A DNA stretch of 64,000 nt from JADJGC01 sp964576925 (GCA_964576925.1 CAZNWJ010000009.1:62001-126000), one strand, 5' to 3'; counted from the stretch's first letter, positions 26,215 to 36,009 are shown. Translations and numbers: made by a program. The notes: generated by a model not told the origin, from the sequence alone.

Positions 26215-27228
26215 CTACTTGCAGCTATTATCGGCGCGAAGGCGTTCGACAATGAAGCCGGCAACTTCCTCGATGCTGATCCTCTCCATAGCGCCGCGCC
26301 CATCGCCCCTTACTTCATCTACCGGGGGCGCAAACAATTTGTTTGCACCGCCTCGCGGACCCCAGCGGACGGCCGATAAAGCCGCCACTGGCGGATAGAT
26401 ACCGACCGCGAAGGTGCCTACCGCGCCGGCGATATGGATCGGCCCGGTGCTCCCGCCGACCAGCAGGCGCGCCATCCGGATCAGCGCGACCAGGGTCGCC
26501 AGTTCGGTGCGCCCTGCGACGACGTGAACGCGCTCCCCGAGCGGCCCAAAGGCTGTCTCTATAATCTCCCGCTCCAATTCAGAGCCGGTAACGACGCAGT
26601 CAATCCCCCCGGCTGCCAGGCGGCCGGTGAGTTCGACATAACGCTCAACAGGCCAATTGGGAGCCGAGCCATGCGAGAGTGGATGAATAACAATATATCC
26701 CTTGTCACCCAGCCCGAGTTGTTCAAGCAGCCCCATCGCGCTGGTAATGGCCTCTGCATCGAGCGCCAGTTCCGGTTCGAATCGCTCCAGCCCCGGAAAG
26801 GCCGCTTCGGCCAATCGATAGTTGAGTTCCATTTCGTGCAGACCGCTTTGTCGCCGCGAAAGGTTGACGCGGTGATTGAACAACCAGCTATAAGCTCGGC
26901 GTCCGGTACCGATGCGCTCGCGGATTCCGGCCCGCCAGGCCGCCAACGCGAGCTTGGGGCGCGGGTAGAAGAACAGTATTGCGTCAGCGCCGAGACGTTG
27001 CAGGTCGCGCGCAAATGCGCCGACTCGTCCAATGTTATCCAGGTCGCGACCGGGAAGCGTAATGATCTGGTCGAGATACGGCTCCTTTCGCAATAATGGC
27101 ACTGCGTAGCGTGAAACCAATATCGTCAAAGTCATCTCGGGGTGCTTCATCTTGATCGCGCGCGCGACCGGAATCGTCAGGATCAAGTCCCCGATGGCGT
27201 CGGTCCGGGCCAATATCAAGTGTTTCAC
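26215..27228 (-). CDS. Glycosyltransferase family 9 (heptosyltransferase-like)
   Basis: 337 residues from a GTG at 27228 that overlaps the stop of the GT2 gene (GTGA). The start KHLILARTDAIGDLILTIPVARAIK is the N-terminal motif of ADP-heptose:LPS heptosyltransferases. C-terminal features include VIHPLSHGSAPNWP, VVTGSELEREI and VGGSTGPIHIAGAVG, the nucleotide-sugar site. It should add a heptose or related sugar to the lipid A core on the inner face of the inner membrane, together with the neighbouring GT9 and GT2 enzymes. Confidence 0.93.
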   Translation of the reverse strand: MKHLILARTDAIGDLILTIPVARAIKMKHPEMTLTILVSRYAVPLLRKEPYLDQIITLPGRDLDNIGRVGAFARDLQRLGADAILFFYPRPKLALAAWRAGIRERIGTGRRAYSWLFNHRVNLSRRQSGLHEMELNYRLAEAAFPGLERFEPELALDAEAITSAMGLLEQLGLGDKGYIVIHPLSHGSAPNWPVERYVELTGRLAAGGIDCVVTGSELEREIIETAFGPLGERVHVVAGRTELATLVALIRMARLLVGGSTGPIHIAGAVGTFAVGIYPPVAALSAVRWGPRGGANKLFAPPVDEVRGDGRGAMERISIEEVAGFIVERLRADNSCK

Positions 27229-27968
27229 CGCCGCTCCAGTTCCCAGAGCTTGGCGTACTTGACCATTTCGTGAAAACTCGAAAACAGCCCCAGGATCAGG
27301 CCAGCCATGCCATCCCGCCAACCGCTCTTGAGCAGGTACATTTTGACGAAGTACACTAGCGGTTTGATGAGCAGATACGACGTCTGGAACTTCCTTCCGT
27401 CGCGATGGAGAATCTCCGCGGCAAGAGTCGAGTACTGGTCCATCTTGCGGATGTACTGCGAAACGCTCGTGTACGTGTAATGCAGCATGTGGCCCGAAAG
27501 CACGCCGACGCTGCCGTTAACTTCGGCGCGCTCGTGAACGCTCTCCGGCGTAAATCGTGCCGCGTCGTGGCGAAACAATCGTAGGATCTTGTCAGGATAC
27601 CAGCCGGAGTGCATGATCCAGCGCCCCAGGAACTGGCTCTTACGCACAAATTGATAGCCGGCATGCGCCGGATTGGCGATAGCAGCCTGCACGGCACGCT
27701 GCAGTTCGTCATCGAGTTCTTCATCCGCATCGATTGAGAGCACCCATTCCCCATTCGCGGCCTCAAGCGCCTTCTGCTTGGCGACACCAAAACCGGGAAA
27801 CGGCATTTGCAGGATGCGGCACTTGTACTCTGCTGCGATAGCCAATGTACCATCGGTGGAACCGGTGTCATTGAGCACGATCTCGTCGGCGAAACGCACC
27901 GAGTCGAGGCAGCGCCGCAGGTTCTGCTCCTCGTTGAGCGTGATGATAATGACCGAGAGGCGCGGCAC
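27225..27968 (-). CDS. Glycosyltransferase family 2 (WaaE/KdtX-like)
   Basis: 247 residues, GTG start directly after the stop of the upstream heptosyltransferase gene. The GT-A fold is shown by LSVIIITLNEEQNLRRCLDSV, the STDGT nucleotide loop and LSIDADEEL (the metal-binding DAD). The following KSQFLGRWIMHSGWYPD and ARFTPESVHER are characteristic of the WaaE/KdtX beta-glucosyltransferases acting on LPS inner core. Hydrophobic segments near the C-terminus suggest membrane contact. Confidence 0.93.
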   Translation of the reverse strand: MPRLSVIIITLNEEQNLRRCLDSVRFADEIVLNDTGSTDGTLAIAAEYKCRILQMPFPGFGVAKQKALEAANGEWVLSIDADEELDDELQRAVQAAIANPAHAGYQFVRKSQFLGRWIMHSGWYPDKILRLFRHDAARFTPESVHERAEVNGSVGVLSGHMLHYTYTSVSQYIRKMDQYSTLAAEILHRDGRKFQTSYLLIKPLVYFVKMYLLKSGWRDGMAGLILGLFSSFHEMVKYAKLWELERR

Positions 27969-29141
27969 TCACGCCGTCCTTTGCAGAATCGATTTGGAGG
28001 TCAGATCGGTAATGAAATTGTCTACCGCCGCCGAAAGCTGTTCGTATGTGATCCCATCGACTGACTTCCAGTCGGGCGAGCGCAAGATCCACACGCGTTT
28101 TCCATAGGGATACCAGCGGGCAAAATTGAAGTGATTCCCATTATACATGGCGAGCAAGGGGACATCGAGATTCGCAGCGATGTGGCAGATCGAAGTATCC
28201 ACCGAGATGATCGCGTCCAACCGCGTCATCAACGCAGCCAGTTCCATGATCTTGACTCCGGGCGGCAACATCGTAACGTTTTCCCCGCCGGCAGCCCTGG
28301 CCTTGCGTGCCAGATTAGCCTCGTTCGGCGCATACGATACCATGAATTGCAGGTCGGGGTACTTCTTCGAGACTTCGCCAACCAACCGAATAAACTTCGC
28401 CTGGCTCAGAGTTCGGTCCGTCTTGCCCGCCGAGACATTCAGCATGATCAGGCCCCGGTAGCGCGGATCGCGGATCTGCCGGGCCAACTCCTCCCCGCGT
28501 GCTTGCTGCGCTTCGCTGAGGGCGATCTTGCCGTTTGTAATCCCCTCCCGCAACGGTATCGCCAGCGGCTCGATTGTCGCGCGAAACATCTCGGTGATAT
28601 GCAGCTTGCGCTCGTGATTCATCGCTTCGAGCGTGTAATAGTCGTAGTACTTGCGGAACGACTCCTTGCCGATCCCCGCCCGATAAGCGCGCGGCGAGCA
28701 GAGCATCGCGATCACCAACGAAGTGATCGAGGTGCCGGTCATCAAATCGACCACCATGTCGTAGTTGACCTTTTGCACTTCCCGGAAGGTTTTGATCATC
28801 GGCAGGAGCGATTTACGGTAGATATGAATCTTATCCACCGACCGGTCGTGCTCGACGATGCGGTGATTCACCGGCGAGGCCAGCACACCCACCGTGATAT
28901 CGGGACGATGGTGCTTGAGCGTGTGCAGCGTCGGCAACATCACCACCATATCCCCAATCTTGTCCTGCCGCAGGAACAGCACGGCCTTGACGTGGCGGGG
29001 GTCAATCGGCTTCGGGCGGCGACGGCTCGGTCCAGCCAGCGCTTTGAGAAAGAGCCAGATAAACAGCCACTTGAATTGGATTTCGATTTCTTTCAGAAAG
29101 CGCGCCAGCTTAGGCGCTTTCCGTTCTAACTTCTGCTGCAT
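27969..29141 (-). CDS. Glycosyltransferase family 9 (heptosyltransferase-like), second
   Basis: 390 residues. After a 50-residue amphipathic/hydrophobic N-terminal region comes KAVLFLRQDKIGDMVVMLPTLHTLK, the GT9 start motif. The C-terminal half has LIMLNVSAGKTDRTLSQ and DAIISVDTSICHIAANLDVPLLAMYNG, which bind the sugar nucleotide. The gene overlaps the end of msbA by 32 bases and abuts the GT2 gene, so the three glycosyltransferases and the flippase look like one transcription unit for lipid A-core synthesis and export. Confidence 0.92.
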   Translation of the reverse strand: MQQKLERKAPKLARFLKEIEIQFKWLFIWLFLKALAGPSRRRPKPIDPRHVKAVLFLRQDKIGDMVVMLPTLHTLKHHRPDITVGVLASPVNHRIVEHDRSVDKIHIYRKSLLPMIKTFREVQKVNYDMVVDLMTGTSITSLVIAMLCSPRAYRAGIGKESFRKYYDYYTLEAMNHERKLHITEMFRATIEPLAIPLREGITNGKIALSEAQQARGEELARQIRDPRYRGLIMLNVSAGKTDRTLSQAKFIRLVGEVSKKYPDLQFMVSYAPNEANLARKARAAGGENVTMLPPGVKIMELAALMTRLDAIISVDTSICHIAANLDVPLLAMYNGNHFNFARWYPYGKRVWILRSPDWKSVDGITYEQLSAAVDNFITDLTSKSILQRTA

Positions 29142-30969
29142 GGTTGTGCTCGAATTGTAGATCGTACAGACGTCGATAGACGCCGTTCAACCGCAATAGC
29201 TCTTCGTGCTTTCCCTGTTCGACGATCCGGCCGTCCTTCAAAACCAGAATCAAATCGGCATGGAGGATCGTTGACAGCCGGTGCGCGATCACGATTGCCG
29301 TGCGCCCCTTCATCAGCCGGTCGATCGCGCCCTGCACAAGCCGTTCCGACTCGGTGTCAAGCGCGGAGGTGGCTTCGTCAAAGACCAGGATTTCGGGGTC
29401 CTTCATCAACGCGCGCGCAATCGCCAGGCGCTGGCGCTCGCCGCCGGAGACCATCATCCCGCGATTGCCGATCACGGTGTCGTACTTCTGCGGCATCTCC
29501 ATGATGAAACTATGCGCATTCGCCGCGCGCGCCGCCTGTTCGACGAGCGCCGGGTCGAATTCACGCAGCGGATAGGCGATATTGTTTTTCACCGCGTCGT
29601 TGAAGAGAATCGTCTCCTGTGTCACCACGCCCAACAATCCGCGCAGCGAGGCAAACGAGACATCCCGTAAGTCGACGCCGTCGATTCTGATGATTCCGCC
29701 GACCGGGTCGTGAAAACGGCAGAGCAAGTCGATCAACGTCGACTTGCCCGAACCCGACGGTCCGACCAGGGCCACGATCTGCCCCTTCTTCAGTGAAAAC
29801 GAAATGTCCTCGAGGACCCGTTCGCCGGGATTATACTCGAATCCGACGCGCTCGAAAGTGACTTCATTCTTGAATGACTCGATCTGCACCGGCCGTGGCG
29901 CCTCGGCAACCGTGACCGGCGCATCGATCAGATCGAATATTCGCCGCGCCGCCGCGAGTCCTTCATTTAGCCGCACGTGTACGCTCGATACTGACTTGGC
30001 AGGCGCTATGATAGAGAACATCGCGCCGAGGTAGAACACGAATGAGCGCGCATCGAGCAATTCATTATGCAACACCAACCGCCCGCCGAACCAGAGCACG
30101 ATCGCGACTGCCGTTACGCCCAACAGCTCGTTGATCGGCGTTGGAAACAGCCGCACGCGATTGATCTTGAGCATCGTCCGGAAATAGCGCTTCGTCCGGT
30201 CGCTGAACTTGCGCATTTCACTCGGCTCGGCTGCATACGCTTTGACGATGCGAATGCTATTCAGGGTCTCTTCCAGCGAACTGGAGATGTCGGCTACGGT
30301 CTCCTGCGCACGCTTGCTGTAACGCCGCGCCAATTTGCCAATCTGGTAGATACCGAGTGATATCAACGGTATGACGACGATGATAACGAGCGTCAGTTGC
30401 CAACTGATCACCAGCATCGTGCCGAGATAAACCAGGATTAGCAGCGGGTCGCGGATCAGGAAATTGAACGTGTTGTTAAACGTCTCGTGAATCTTGGTGA
30501 CGTCGTTCATGGCAATCGACATCAGGTTTCCCGTGCGGTTGCGATGGAAATACGGTAGCGGAAGTTTTAGCAAGTGCCCATAGATCTGGTTGCGCAGATC
30601 GCGCGTGATCCCCTGCTCGACGTACGCCGCGAAGAAGCCCTGGAAATAGAAGAAAAGATTCTTGAAAATCGTGATCAGCACGAGTGCCAGGCAGACGTTG
30701 AAGAGCGTCCCCTCCTGCGTCGATCCCTGCAGCAACGAACTCAGGAACTGATCGAAACCTTGCCGCCACTCGTTAAGGAGTCCCGGCGCGGCTTCGGTTA
30801 TCGGCGAGGCGGTTGAGATGTTGGCGGAAAAAAGCGAGGTCAGCAGCGTCGCGCCGAGATAGATGAGCATCGGCGAAGTCGCCACAAATAGACCCATGAA
30901 CGCCAGCGACAACAGCAGGTGCTTGCGATACGGCAGAAAGTAGCGATATAAGCGCAGGACTGAATTCAT
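29110..30969 (-). CDS. msbA: MsbA-like lipid A export ABC transporter (fused permease/ATPase)
   Basis: 619 residues from the ATG at 30969, with GGAAGG upstream. Six membrane spans fill the first 330 residues. The ATPase domain has Walker A GPSGSGKST, Q-loop VTQETILFND, signature VSGGERQRLAIARAL, Walker B EILVFDEATSALD and the switch IAHRL. Placement upstream of three LPS-core glycosyltransferases supports flipping of lipid A-core as its job, though the multidrug ABCB family is very similar in sequence. Confidence 0.92.
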   Translation of the reverse strand: MNSVLRLYRYFLPYRKHLLLSLAFMGLFVATSPMLIYLGATLLTSLFSANISTASPITEAAPGLLNEWRQGFDQFLSSLLQGSTQEGTLFNVCLALVLITIFKNLFFYFQGFFAAYVEQGITRDLRNQIYGHLLKLPLPYFHRNRTGNLMSIAMNDVTKIHETFNNTFNFLIRDPLLILVYLGTMLVISWQLTLVIIVVIPLISLGIYQIGKLARRYSKRAQETVADISSSLEETLNSIRIVKAYAAEPSEMRKFSDRTKRYFRTMLKINRVRLFPTPINELLGVTAVAIVLWFGGRLVLHNELLDARSFVFYLGAMFSIIAPAKSVSSVHVRLNEGLAAARRIFDLIDAPVTVAEAPRPVQIESFKNEVTFERVGFEYNPGERVLEDISFSLKKGQIVALVGPSGSGKSTLIDLLCRFHDPVGGIIRIDGVDLRDVSFASLRGLLGVVTQETILFNDAVKNNIAYPLREFDPALVEQAARAANAHSFIMEMPQKYDTVIGNRGMMVSGGERQRLAIARALMKDPEILVFDEATSALDTESERLVQGAIDRLMKGRTAIVIAHRLSTILHADLILVLKDGRIVEQGKHEELLRLNGVYRRLYDLQFEHNHAAEVRTESA

Positions 30970-31043
30970 CAAATCACGCCTTCCGTCATTAACCTGTTAA
31001 GGTAGCGGGCTCAAGCCGATTTGTCAAACCGGCAATAGCGGTT

Positions 31044-31775
31044 CTACGGCGTCAGGCCGGTGAGCAGCTCCACGACTTCGTCGCGGCTCATGATGACCGC
31101 CGTGGGCGGAATCTCGATCTCGAACTTGGCGGTAGGCAATTCGCGGTTAAATCTGGCGCTTTGAAAGTCGAGCCGCGCACGGAAACGACGATCGTGCGAC
31201 AGCAATTCCAGTTCATCGATTTCCAGTGGTGGGGCTTCCCTGTCCTTGATGGCGATCCGCCCGTTGAGTTCGAATTCGTGCGCCTTGTCAATCAGTTGCA
31301 GCCTCAATAGCTGCTTGCTGGTGCGGAAATGGCTCTTCCATTGCGTCTCGTCGGGAACCGGCACGTAACCGTGCAGCAATGTGAGAATAACATCGACGAT
31401 GTGCGACGCCTGCTGTAATTCGCCGACGTCGAGATCGCTGCGAAAGCCGACGAAGATGCGGTTTTCGCGCGCGAAATAGACGGTGAGTGAATCGCCGGCA
31501 ATGATCGCCTTGAGCACCGCCTGGCCCAGAAAGCCGCGCACGTAGAGCGAAAGCCGCTGATCTGATTCACTGAAGACCTCGACCCGAAAATCGTCGAATC
31601 GGCCTTCGCGTTGAAGCTTGACGCGCACGAGGGATGCGAACGTTGTCAATTCGGAATTCTGGCGGGTGATCAACTCCGAGAGTCTGCCGTCGGGGCGCGC
31701 GCTGGTCACGGCCTTTGAAGCGCAGCCGCCGATGGCCAGAAATCCCGCCCAGATCAGGAGCAGGAGCAGTCGCAC
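31044..31775 (-). CDS. Outer-membrane lipoprotein, LolB/DUF4292-like
   Basis: 243 residues from a GTG at 31775, two bases after the M50 stop; a TTG at 31808 is an alternative. The lipobox is LAIGGC with the lipidated cysteine at residue 18. The mature part (ELTTFASLVRVKLQREG, QRLSLYVRGFLGQAVLKAIIAGDSLTVYFARENRIFVG, PPLEIDELELL) fits the half-open beta-barrel of LolB/DUF4292 proteins. LolB-type proteins insert lipoproteins in the outer membrane, which suits the LPS genes next to it, but the match is by pattern only. Confidence 0.75.
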   Translation of the reverse strand: MRLLLLLIWAGFLAIGGCASKAVTSARPDGRLSELITRQNSELTTFASLVRVKLQREGRFDDFRVEVFSESDQRLSLYVRGFLGQAVLKAIIAGDSLTVYFARENRIFVGFRSDLDVGELQQASHIVDVILTLLHGYVPVPDETQWKSHFRTSKQLLRLQLIDKAHEFELNGRIAIKDREAPPLEIDELELLSHDRRFRARLDFQSARFNRELPTAKFEIEIPPTAVIMSRDEVVELLTGLTP

Positions 31776-31777
31776 GA

Positions 31778-32422
31778 TCAGGCGGTGCGAAAGCCGGTGA
31801 GAATCCAAACAGTCGTCTTGACAAAGGGGCCGATGATGGCCCAGATCGGCGAGATGGGCGCGATGAAGCCGATGAAGATAATTCCCAGCAGGATCATCGG
31901 GCCGAAGCGCTCGAGGTTGATCGCAAAACTCTCATACTGCGGCGGCAAAAGCGCAATCAGCACTTTTGAGCCGTCGAGCGGTGGCAACGGAATCATATTG
32001 AAGAAAGCCAGCGAGCAGTTGATCATGATGGCCAGGAACACGAAGTTGTAACCCAGCGCCGTATCGCTCTCGCTGAGGCCAAGCAAAGGCAACGAATGAA
32101 AAATCAGCGCCGCGCTGGCTGCCAGGATAATGTTCGAAATCGGACCGGCCAGGCTGACCCAAAGCATCCCCTGACGCCAGTTGCGAAAATTCGCCGGATT
32201 CACGGGCACTGGTTTGGCCCAGCCAAAACGAAAGCCGCTCGCGACCATCATCAAGACGCCCATCAAATCCATGTGGACGATCGGGTTGAGCGTCATGCGG
32301 CCAAGGTGCTTGGCGGTAGGGTCGCCCAACTTGTTGGCCGACCAGGCATGGGCGAACTCGTGCACGGTCAGCGAAAAAAACAAGATCGGCAGCGCAATCA
32401 GCGCTTGTTGCCAGTCGATCAC
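31778..32422 (-). CDS. Site-2-protease family zinc metalloprotease (M50, YwhC-like)
   Basis: 214 residues, GTG start preceded by GGAGGA. The zinc motif HEFAH lies in the first membrane helix (LTVHEFAHAWSANKLGDPTA), and the third ligand in FFNMIPLPPLDGSKVL. Five or six membrane spans and no PDZ domain place it with the small rhomboid-sized M50B proteases found in many bacteria and archaea. The substrate is unknown. Confidence 0.92.
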   Translation of the reverse strand: MIDWQQALIALPILFFSLTVHEFAHAWSANKLGDPTAKHLGRMTLNPIVHMDLMGVLMMVASGFRFGWAKPVPVNPANFRNWRQGMLWVSLAGPISNIILAASAALIFHSLPLLGLSESDTALGYNFVFLAIMINCSLAFFNMIPLPPLDGSKVLIALLPPQYESFAINLERFGPMILLGIIFIGFIAPISPIWAIIGPFVKTTVWILTGFRTA

Positions 32423-32524
32423 GCGGTCATTCCTCCGTTCATCAACATGTATAATACGATTTCCCGCCCTACGTTCCCCATAAAAATCCCCGTTCGCAAC
32501 GGTTCTCCAGGTGGCCAGGAAACG

Positions 32525-32562
32525 AAAACCGCTTCCTCGCAGAAGGCAAGGCAGCGGTTTTT
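32525..32562 (-). terminator. Hairpin between gdh and M50 genes
   Basis: AAAACCGCT and AGCGGTTTT pair as a 9-bp stem around a 19-base loop, with T/A runs on both sides. It lies about 30 bases beyond the stop of the glutamate dehydrogenase gene and is placed to end its transcript. Confidence 0.6.
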
Positions 32563-32594
32563 GCCGATCAATTCAGTCTCTGTGTCGTCCTTCC

Positions 32595-33878
32595 CTACGC
32601 GTACACTCCGCGTAAGATGATGACATCGACGACCCGCTTGAGGCCAAGCATAAACGCGGCGGTGCGCATGTTGACCTTGTATTGTAGCGCCATGCCGTGC
32701 ACGTCACTGAATGCCGCCACCATCGCGAGCTCGAGTCGGCGATTGACTTCGTCTTCGGTCCAATAGTAGCCGATGCGATTCTGCACCCATTCGAAATACG
32801 AGACAGTCACGCCGCCGGCATTACAGAGGATGTCAGGGATAATGAATACGCCCTTCTTGTCGAGAATCGCATCCGCCTCCGGCGTCGTCGGACCATTGGC
32901 GCCCTCGGCAATCAGCGTGGCCTTGACATCGCCGGCATTGTCCTTCGTGATCAGATTCTCCAGCGCCGCCGGCACAAGAATCTCGACATCAAGCGCCACT
33001 ACCTCATCATTAGTAATCGGTGTCGTGCCGGGAAAACCGACAACCGAGCCGGTAGCTGCGGTATGCTCCAGCAAGCGCGGAATATCCAATCCGTTCTTAT
33101 TCATCACGCCGCCCATGACGTCGGTAACGGCGATAATCTTCACACCCAATCCATGCAGTAACTCGGCTGCAATCGAGCCGACGTTGCCGAATCCAACCAC
33201 ACCCGCCGTGGCGTGTTTGAGGTCGCGCCCGAGAGCCTTGTAGGCCTCGCGTACGGCCAACATCACGCCGCGCCCAGTGGCCTCGCGCCGACCGCGCGAT
33301 CCGCCCACGGCAAACGGTTTTCCGGTAACCACGGCAGCCTCAGTATGTCGGACATGCATCGAGTAGGTATCCATGATCCATGCCATCGTCTGCTCGTTGG
33401 TGTTCACATCGGGGGCCGGGACATCGGAATCGGGGCCGAAGACATCGAGCAAATCCGCGGTATAGCGCCGGGTCAGACGCTCAAGTTCGCCTTTCGAGAG
33501 TTTCTTGGGGTCGCAGGTAATCCCTCCCTTGGCGCCGCCGAACGGGATGTTCACGACCGCGCATTTCCAGGTCATCCAGCTCGCCAGCGCCTGCACTTCA
33601 TCGAGCGTGACATTGGGGTGGAAACGAATGCCGCCCTTGCCGGGGCCGCGCACGATCGAGTGTTGCACGCGATAGCCCGTGAAAACGCGAAAGCTGCCGT
33701 CATCCATCTGGATCGGCAGTTTGACTATTACGCTCCGGCGCGGCTGCTTCATGATTTCCACCATCGCCGGGTCGATTTTCAACAGCGAGGCGGCCGCATC
33801 GATTTGCGCGAGAACGTTGTCGAAGATCGACAGCGGCACATCTTTAGACTTGATCTGGCCTTGCATTTGACCCTGCAT
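32595..33878 (-). CDS. Glu/Leu/Phe/Val dehydrogenase (glutamate dehydrogenase type)
   Basis: 427 residues; of two adjacent ATGs the second (33878) has better spacing to AGGAGG. The substrate region VFTGYRVQHSIVRGPGKGGIRFHPNV and WKCAVVNIPFGGAKGGI, which carries the catalytic lysine, are intact. So are the coenzyme fold GVVGFGNVGSIAAELLHGLG and ANGPTTPEAD. Length and motifs fit hexameric NAD-dependent glutamate dehydrogenases, linking glutamate with 2-oxoglutarate and ammonia. Transcribed alone. Confidence 0.95.
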   Translation of the reverse strand: MQGQMQGQIKSKDVPLSIFDNVLAQIDAAASLLKIDPAMVEIMKQPRRSVIVKLPIQMDDGSFRVFTGYRVQHSIVRGPGKGGIRFHPNVTLDEVQALASWMTWKCAVVNIPFGGAKGGITCDPKKLSKGELERLTRRYTADLLDVFGPDSDVPAPDVNTNEQTMAWIMDTYSMHVRHTEAAVVTGKPFAVGGSRGRREATGRGVMLAVREAYKALGRDLKHATAGVVGFGNVGSIAAELLHGLGVKIIAVTDVMGGVMNKNGLDIPRLLEHTAATGSVVGFPGTTPITNDEVVALDVEILVPAALENLITKDNAGDVKATLIAEGANGPTTPEADAILDKKGVFIIPDILCNAGGVTVSYFEWVQNRIGYYWTEDEVNRRLELAMVAAFSDVHGMALQYKVNMRTAAFMLGLKRVVDVIILRGVYA

Positions 33879-33886
33879 CATTCCTC

Positions 33887-34468
33887 CTATATCCGGGAGA
33901 CAAATTTACTTTCCGCGTCACAAAACCGCCACAACAAATCGTGGCCATCACTGATCCCAATCCGCGATGTTTGCCGGATCGGCGGGCTGGAACTGCCATC
34001 GTCAATCACCGCAAACTCCCGTCCGAACAGGCTCCTGCCCGTGTCAGCCGTGTCGATCGCCAAAGCGCGACAGAGCATGCCGGGCCCGGATGTGAGGCGG
34101 TGACGGTCGTCGACGCCGCGATTGCGCATCATAACGTCGATGCCCTCCAGCGGTTCCAGCGCGCGAATCAGAACGGCCGCCGGACTACCCTTGGGCTCGG
34201 TGACGAAATTGAGCATGTCGTACATGCCGTAAATGAAGTAGACGTAGAGCACGCCGGCGTCGCCGAACATCACCGCGTTGCGCCCGGTGCGGCCAAAACG
34301 CGCATGACAAGCCGGATCATCCTCACCGATGTAAGCTTCGGTTTCGACGATGCGGCCGGACAGCTTTTTGCCGGCGCGATTGATGACGAAACGCTTGCCG
34401 ATTAGCGCGCGGGCAACTTCAAGCGTAGGCTGCCGGAAGAACCCCCGGGTCAGCCGCCTATAAGTCAT
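33887..34468 (-). CDS. DNA-3-methyladenine glycosylase (AAG/MPG family)
   Basis: 193 residues from the ATG at 34468, which overlaps the last 11 bases of the PHP gene. It contains the family landmarks RIVETEAYIGEDDPACHA (with the catalytic glutamate), GVLYVYFIYGMYDMLNFVTE and SGPGMLCRALAID. It removes alkylated purines such as 3-methyladenine in base excision repair. With the AlkC-like protein at 54688, the window holds two different alkylation repair enzymes. Confidence 0.95.
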   Translation of the reverse strand: MTYRRLTRGFFRQPTLEVARALIGKRFVINRAGKKLSGRIVETEAYIGEDDPACHARFGRTGRNAVMFGDAGVLYVYFIYGMYDMLNFVTEPKGSPAAVLIRALEPLEGIDVMMRNRGVDDRHRLTSGPGMLCRALAIDTADTGRSLFGREFAVIDDGSSSPPIRQTSRIGISDGHDLLWRFCDAESKFVSRI

Positions 34469-35294
34469 ACCCTTCTTCAAGGCCGCAAGGCAGAAGTTCG
34501 GGAATCAACGGCAACGCGGATTCAAAATCGAGCGCAAGTTGATCGGGGCTGTGGGCGTCAGAGCCGAGTGATGAAATCAGTACTCCGGCGCGGCGCGCGG
34601 CATTGATGATTTCCACTGAAGGATAGTACTCCCCCATCCCGTGACGAATCCCGGAGGTGTTAATCTCGAGCGCAAGACCGCCCTCTTTCATCTTCCCGAA
34701 CACAGAATCCAGAAACGGCCGGTGCGCGCCCGTGAGCAAATCGCCGTAGGCGGGTCTGCCATAACGCTTGTAGACGTCGAAATGGCCGATCACGTTAAAC
34801 AATTGGGAATCAGCGATTTCCTCGACTTTCTTAAAGTACTTAGCGATCCACGCGTCGATCGGCCGCGTCTTGAAAAACTCCGGTCCATACGGCCGTTCGA
34901 GTATCGGCTCGTCGTCGATATCGTGCACCGAGCCGATGACAAAGTCGAGATCCAATCCTCGAAGTTCCTTGGCCAGGCGGTCGTAGAGACTAATGTCCCA
35001 GCCGATCTCCAGCCCGACATTGACCTTCAGTCCGGAAGGAAAGAACTCCTCGCCGATCGCACGAACTTCATCAATGTAGCGCTTAACCGGCTCGGGCCCC
35101 GATGGAATCTTCTCGCCGTCGATCACAAAGTAACCCATGCGGTCCTTTCGGGAGGGCATCAGCTCATAGTGATTCGTAAAAGTAATCTCGTAAAGACCGA
35201 TCTCGAATGCCTTCTGGCAGTACTCCCTGATTGTGCCCTTGGCGTCAACGGAATGGTCGGAATGAACGTGCGAATCGCCAATGGGATACTTCAT
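34458..35294 (-). CDS. PHP-domain phosphatase (histidinol-phosphatase HisJ-like)
   Basis: 278 residues from the ATG at 35294, which overlaps the stop of the MBL gene (ATGA). PHP metal motifs: DSHVHSDHS at the start, FTNHYEL, GLEIGWD, IGSVHDID, IGHFDV and SLGSDAHSPD near the end. The overall order follows HisJ-type histidinol-phosphate phosphatase, but other phosphoesters are possible. No other his genes lie nearby. The two genes on each side overlap it, so the three form a unit. Confidence 0.88.
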   Translation of the reverse strand: MKYPIGDSHVHSDHSVDAKGTIREYCQKAFEIGLYEITFTNHYELMPSRKDRMGYFVIDGEKIPSGPEPVKRYIDEVRAIGEEFFPSGLKVNVGLEIGWDISLYDRLAKELRGLDLDFVIGSVHDIDDEPILERPYGPEFFKTRPIDAWIAKYFKKVEEIADSQLFNVIGHFDVYKRYGRPAYGDLLTGAHRPFLDSVFGKMKEGGLALEINTSGIRHGMGEYYPSVEIINAARRAGVLISSLGSDAHSPDQLALDFESALPLIPELLPCGLEEGYDL

Positions 35295-35941
35295 GTCGAT
35301 GACCTGACAAAGGCATTGTGTTTCTTTTCGAAGCCGACGCTGGTCGGTTCGCCGTGGCCGGGATAGATGATCCAATCTTCGGGCAGAGAATAAATCCGTT
35401 TGGAAATCGATTTCTCGATCTCTTCGAACGAGCCGCCGGGAAGATCGGTGCGCCCGATGCTGCCATAGAATAGCAGGTCGCCGCCGAAGATCATATTTTC
35501 CAGGAGAAAGCAGATACTTCCCCGCGTGTGGCCGGGCGTGTGCAGCACTTTCATTTCGAGATTGCCGACACGGATGCTGTCACCATCCTCGAGCAGGCGG
35601 TCGGCCTTCGGGCAGACCAAGGCATCGCCGGTGAGCGCGCTGAGGTTAAGCATAGGATTGGTGAGACAATCGGCGTCGAGACGGTGGATCATGATCGGAC
35701 AACCATATTTCGCTTTCATCTCGCTGACGGCGCCGAGGTGATCGTAGTGACCGTGGGTGAGCAGGATTGCCGTAATCTTCGCCTCCAAGCGCGAGACTTC
35801 GTCCTCGATCAAGTGAGCGTCTCCCGCCGGATCGATCAGAACTGCTTCCTTGGTGACGGCACAACCGAGAATGTAGCAGTTCACTTCAAGCGGACCGACG
35901 GCCAGAGATTCGACGAAATGGCTCGATGATGCAGTATTCAT
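35291..35941 (-). CDS. MBL-fold hydrolase (glyoxalase II-like)
   Basis: 216 residues from the ATG at 35941. The metal motif THGHYDHLGA is followed by HTPGHTRGSICF, FGGDLLF and YPGHGEPTSV, the full ligand set of class B hydrolases of the YcbL/GloB type. YcbL-like enzymes hydrolyse S-lactoylglutathione or related thioesters; the substrate here is unknown. First gene of the MBL-PHP-glycosylase run. Confidence 0.92.
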   Translation of the reverse strand: MNTASSSHFVESLAVGPLEVNCYILGCAVTKEAVLIDPAGDAHLIEDEVSRLEAKITAILLTHGHYDHLGAVSEMKAKYGCPIMIHRLDADCLTNPMLNLSALTGDALVCPKADRLLEDGDSIRVGNLEMKVLHTPGHTRGSICFLLENMIFGGDLLFYGSIGRTDLPGGSFEEIEKSISKRIYSLPEDWIIYPGHGEPTSVGFEKKHNAFVRSST

Positions 35942-36009
35942 GGTGCGTGCAGTATATCGCCGGGGGAGTACAGAGTCAAAACATTCCTGCAAACGCTCAG
36001 TATGGCGTC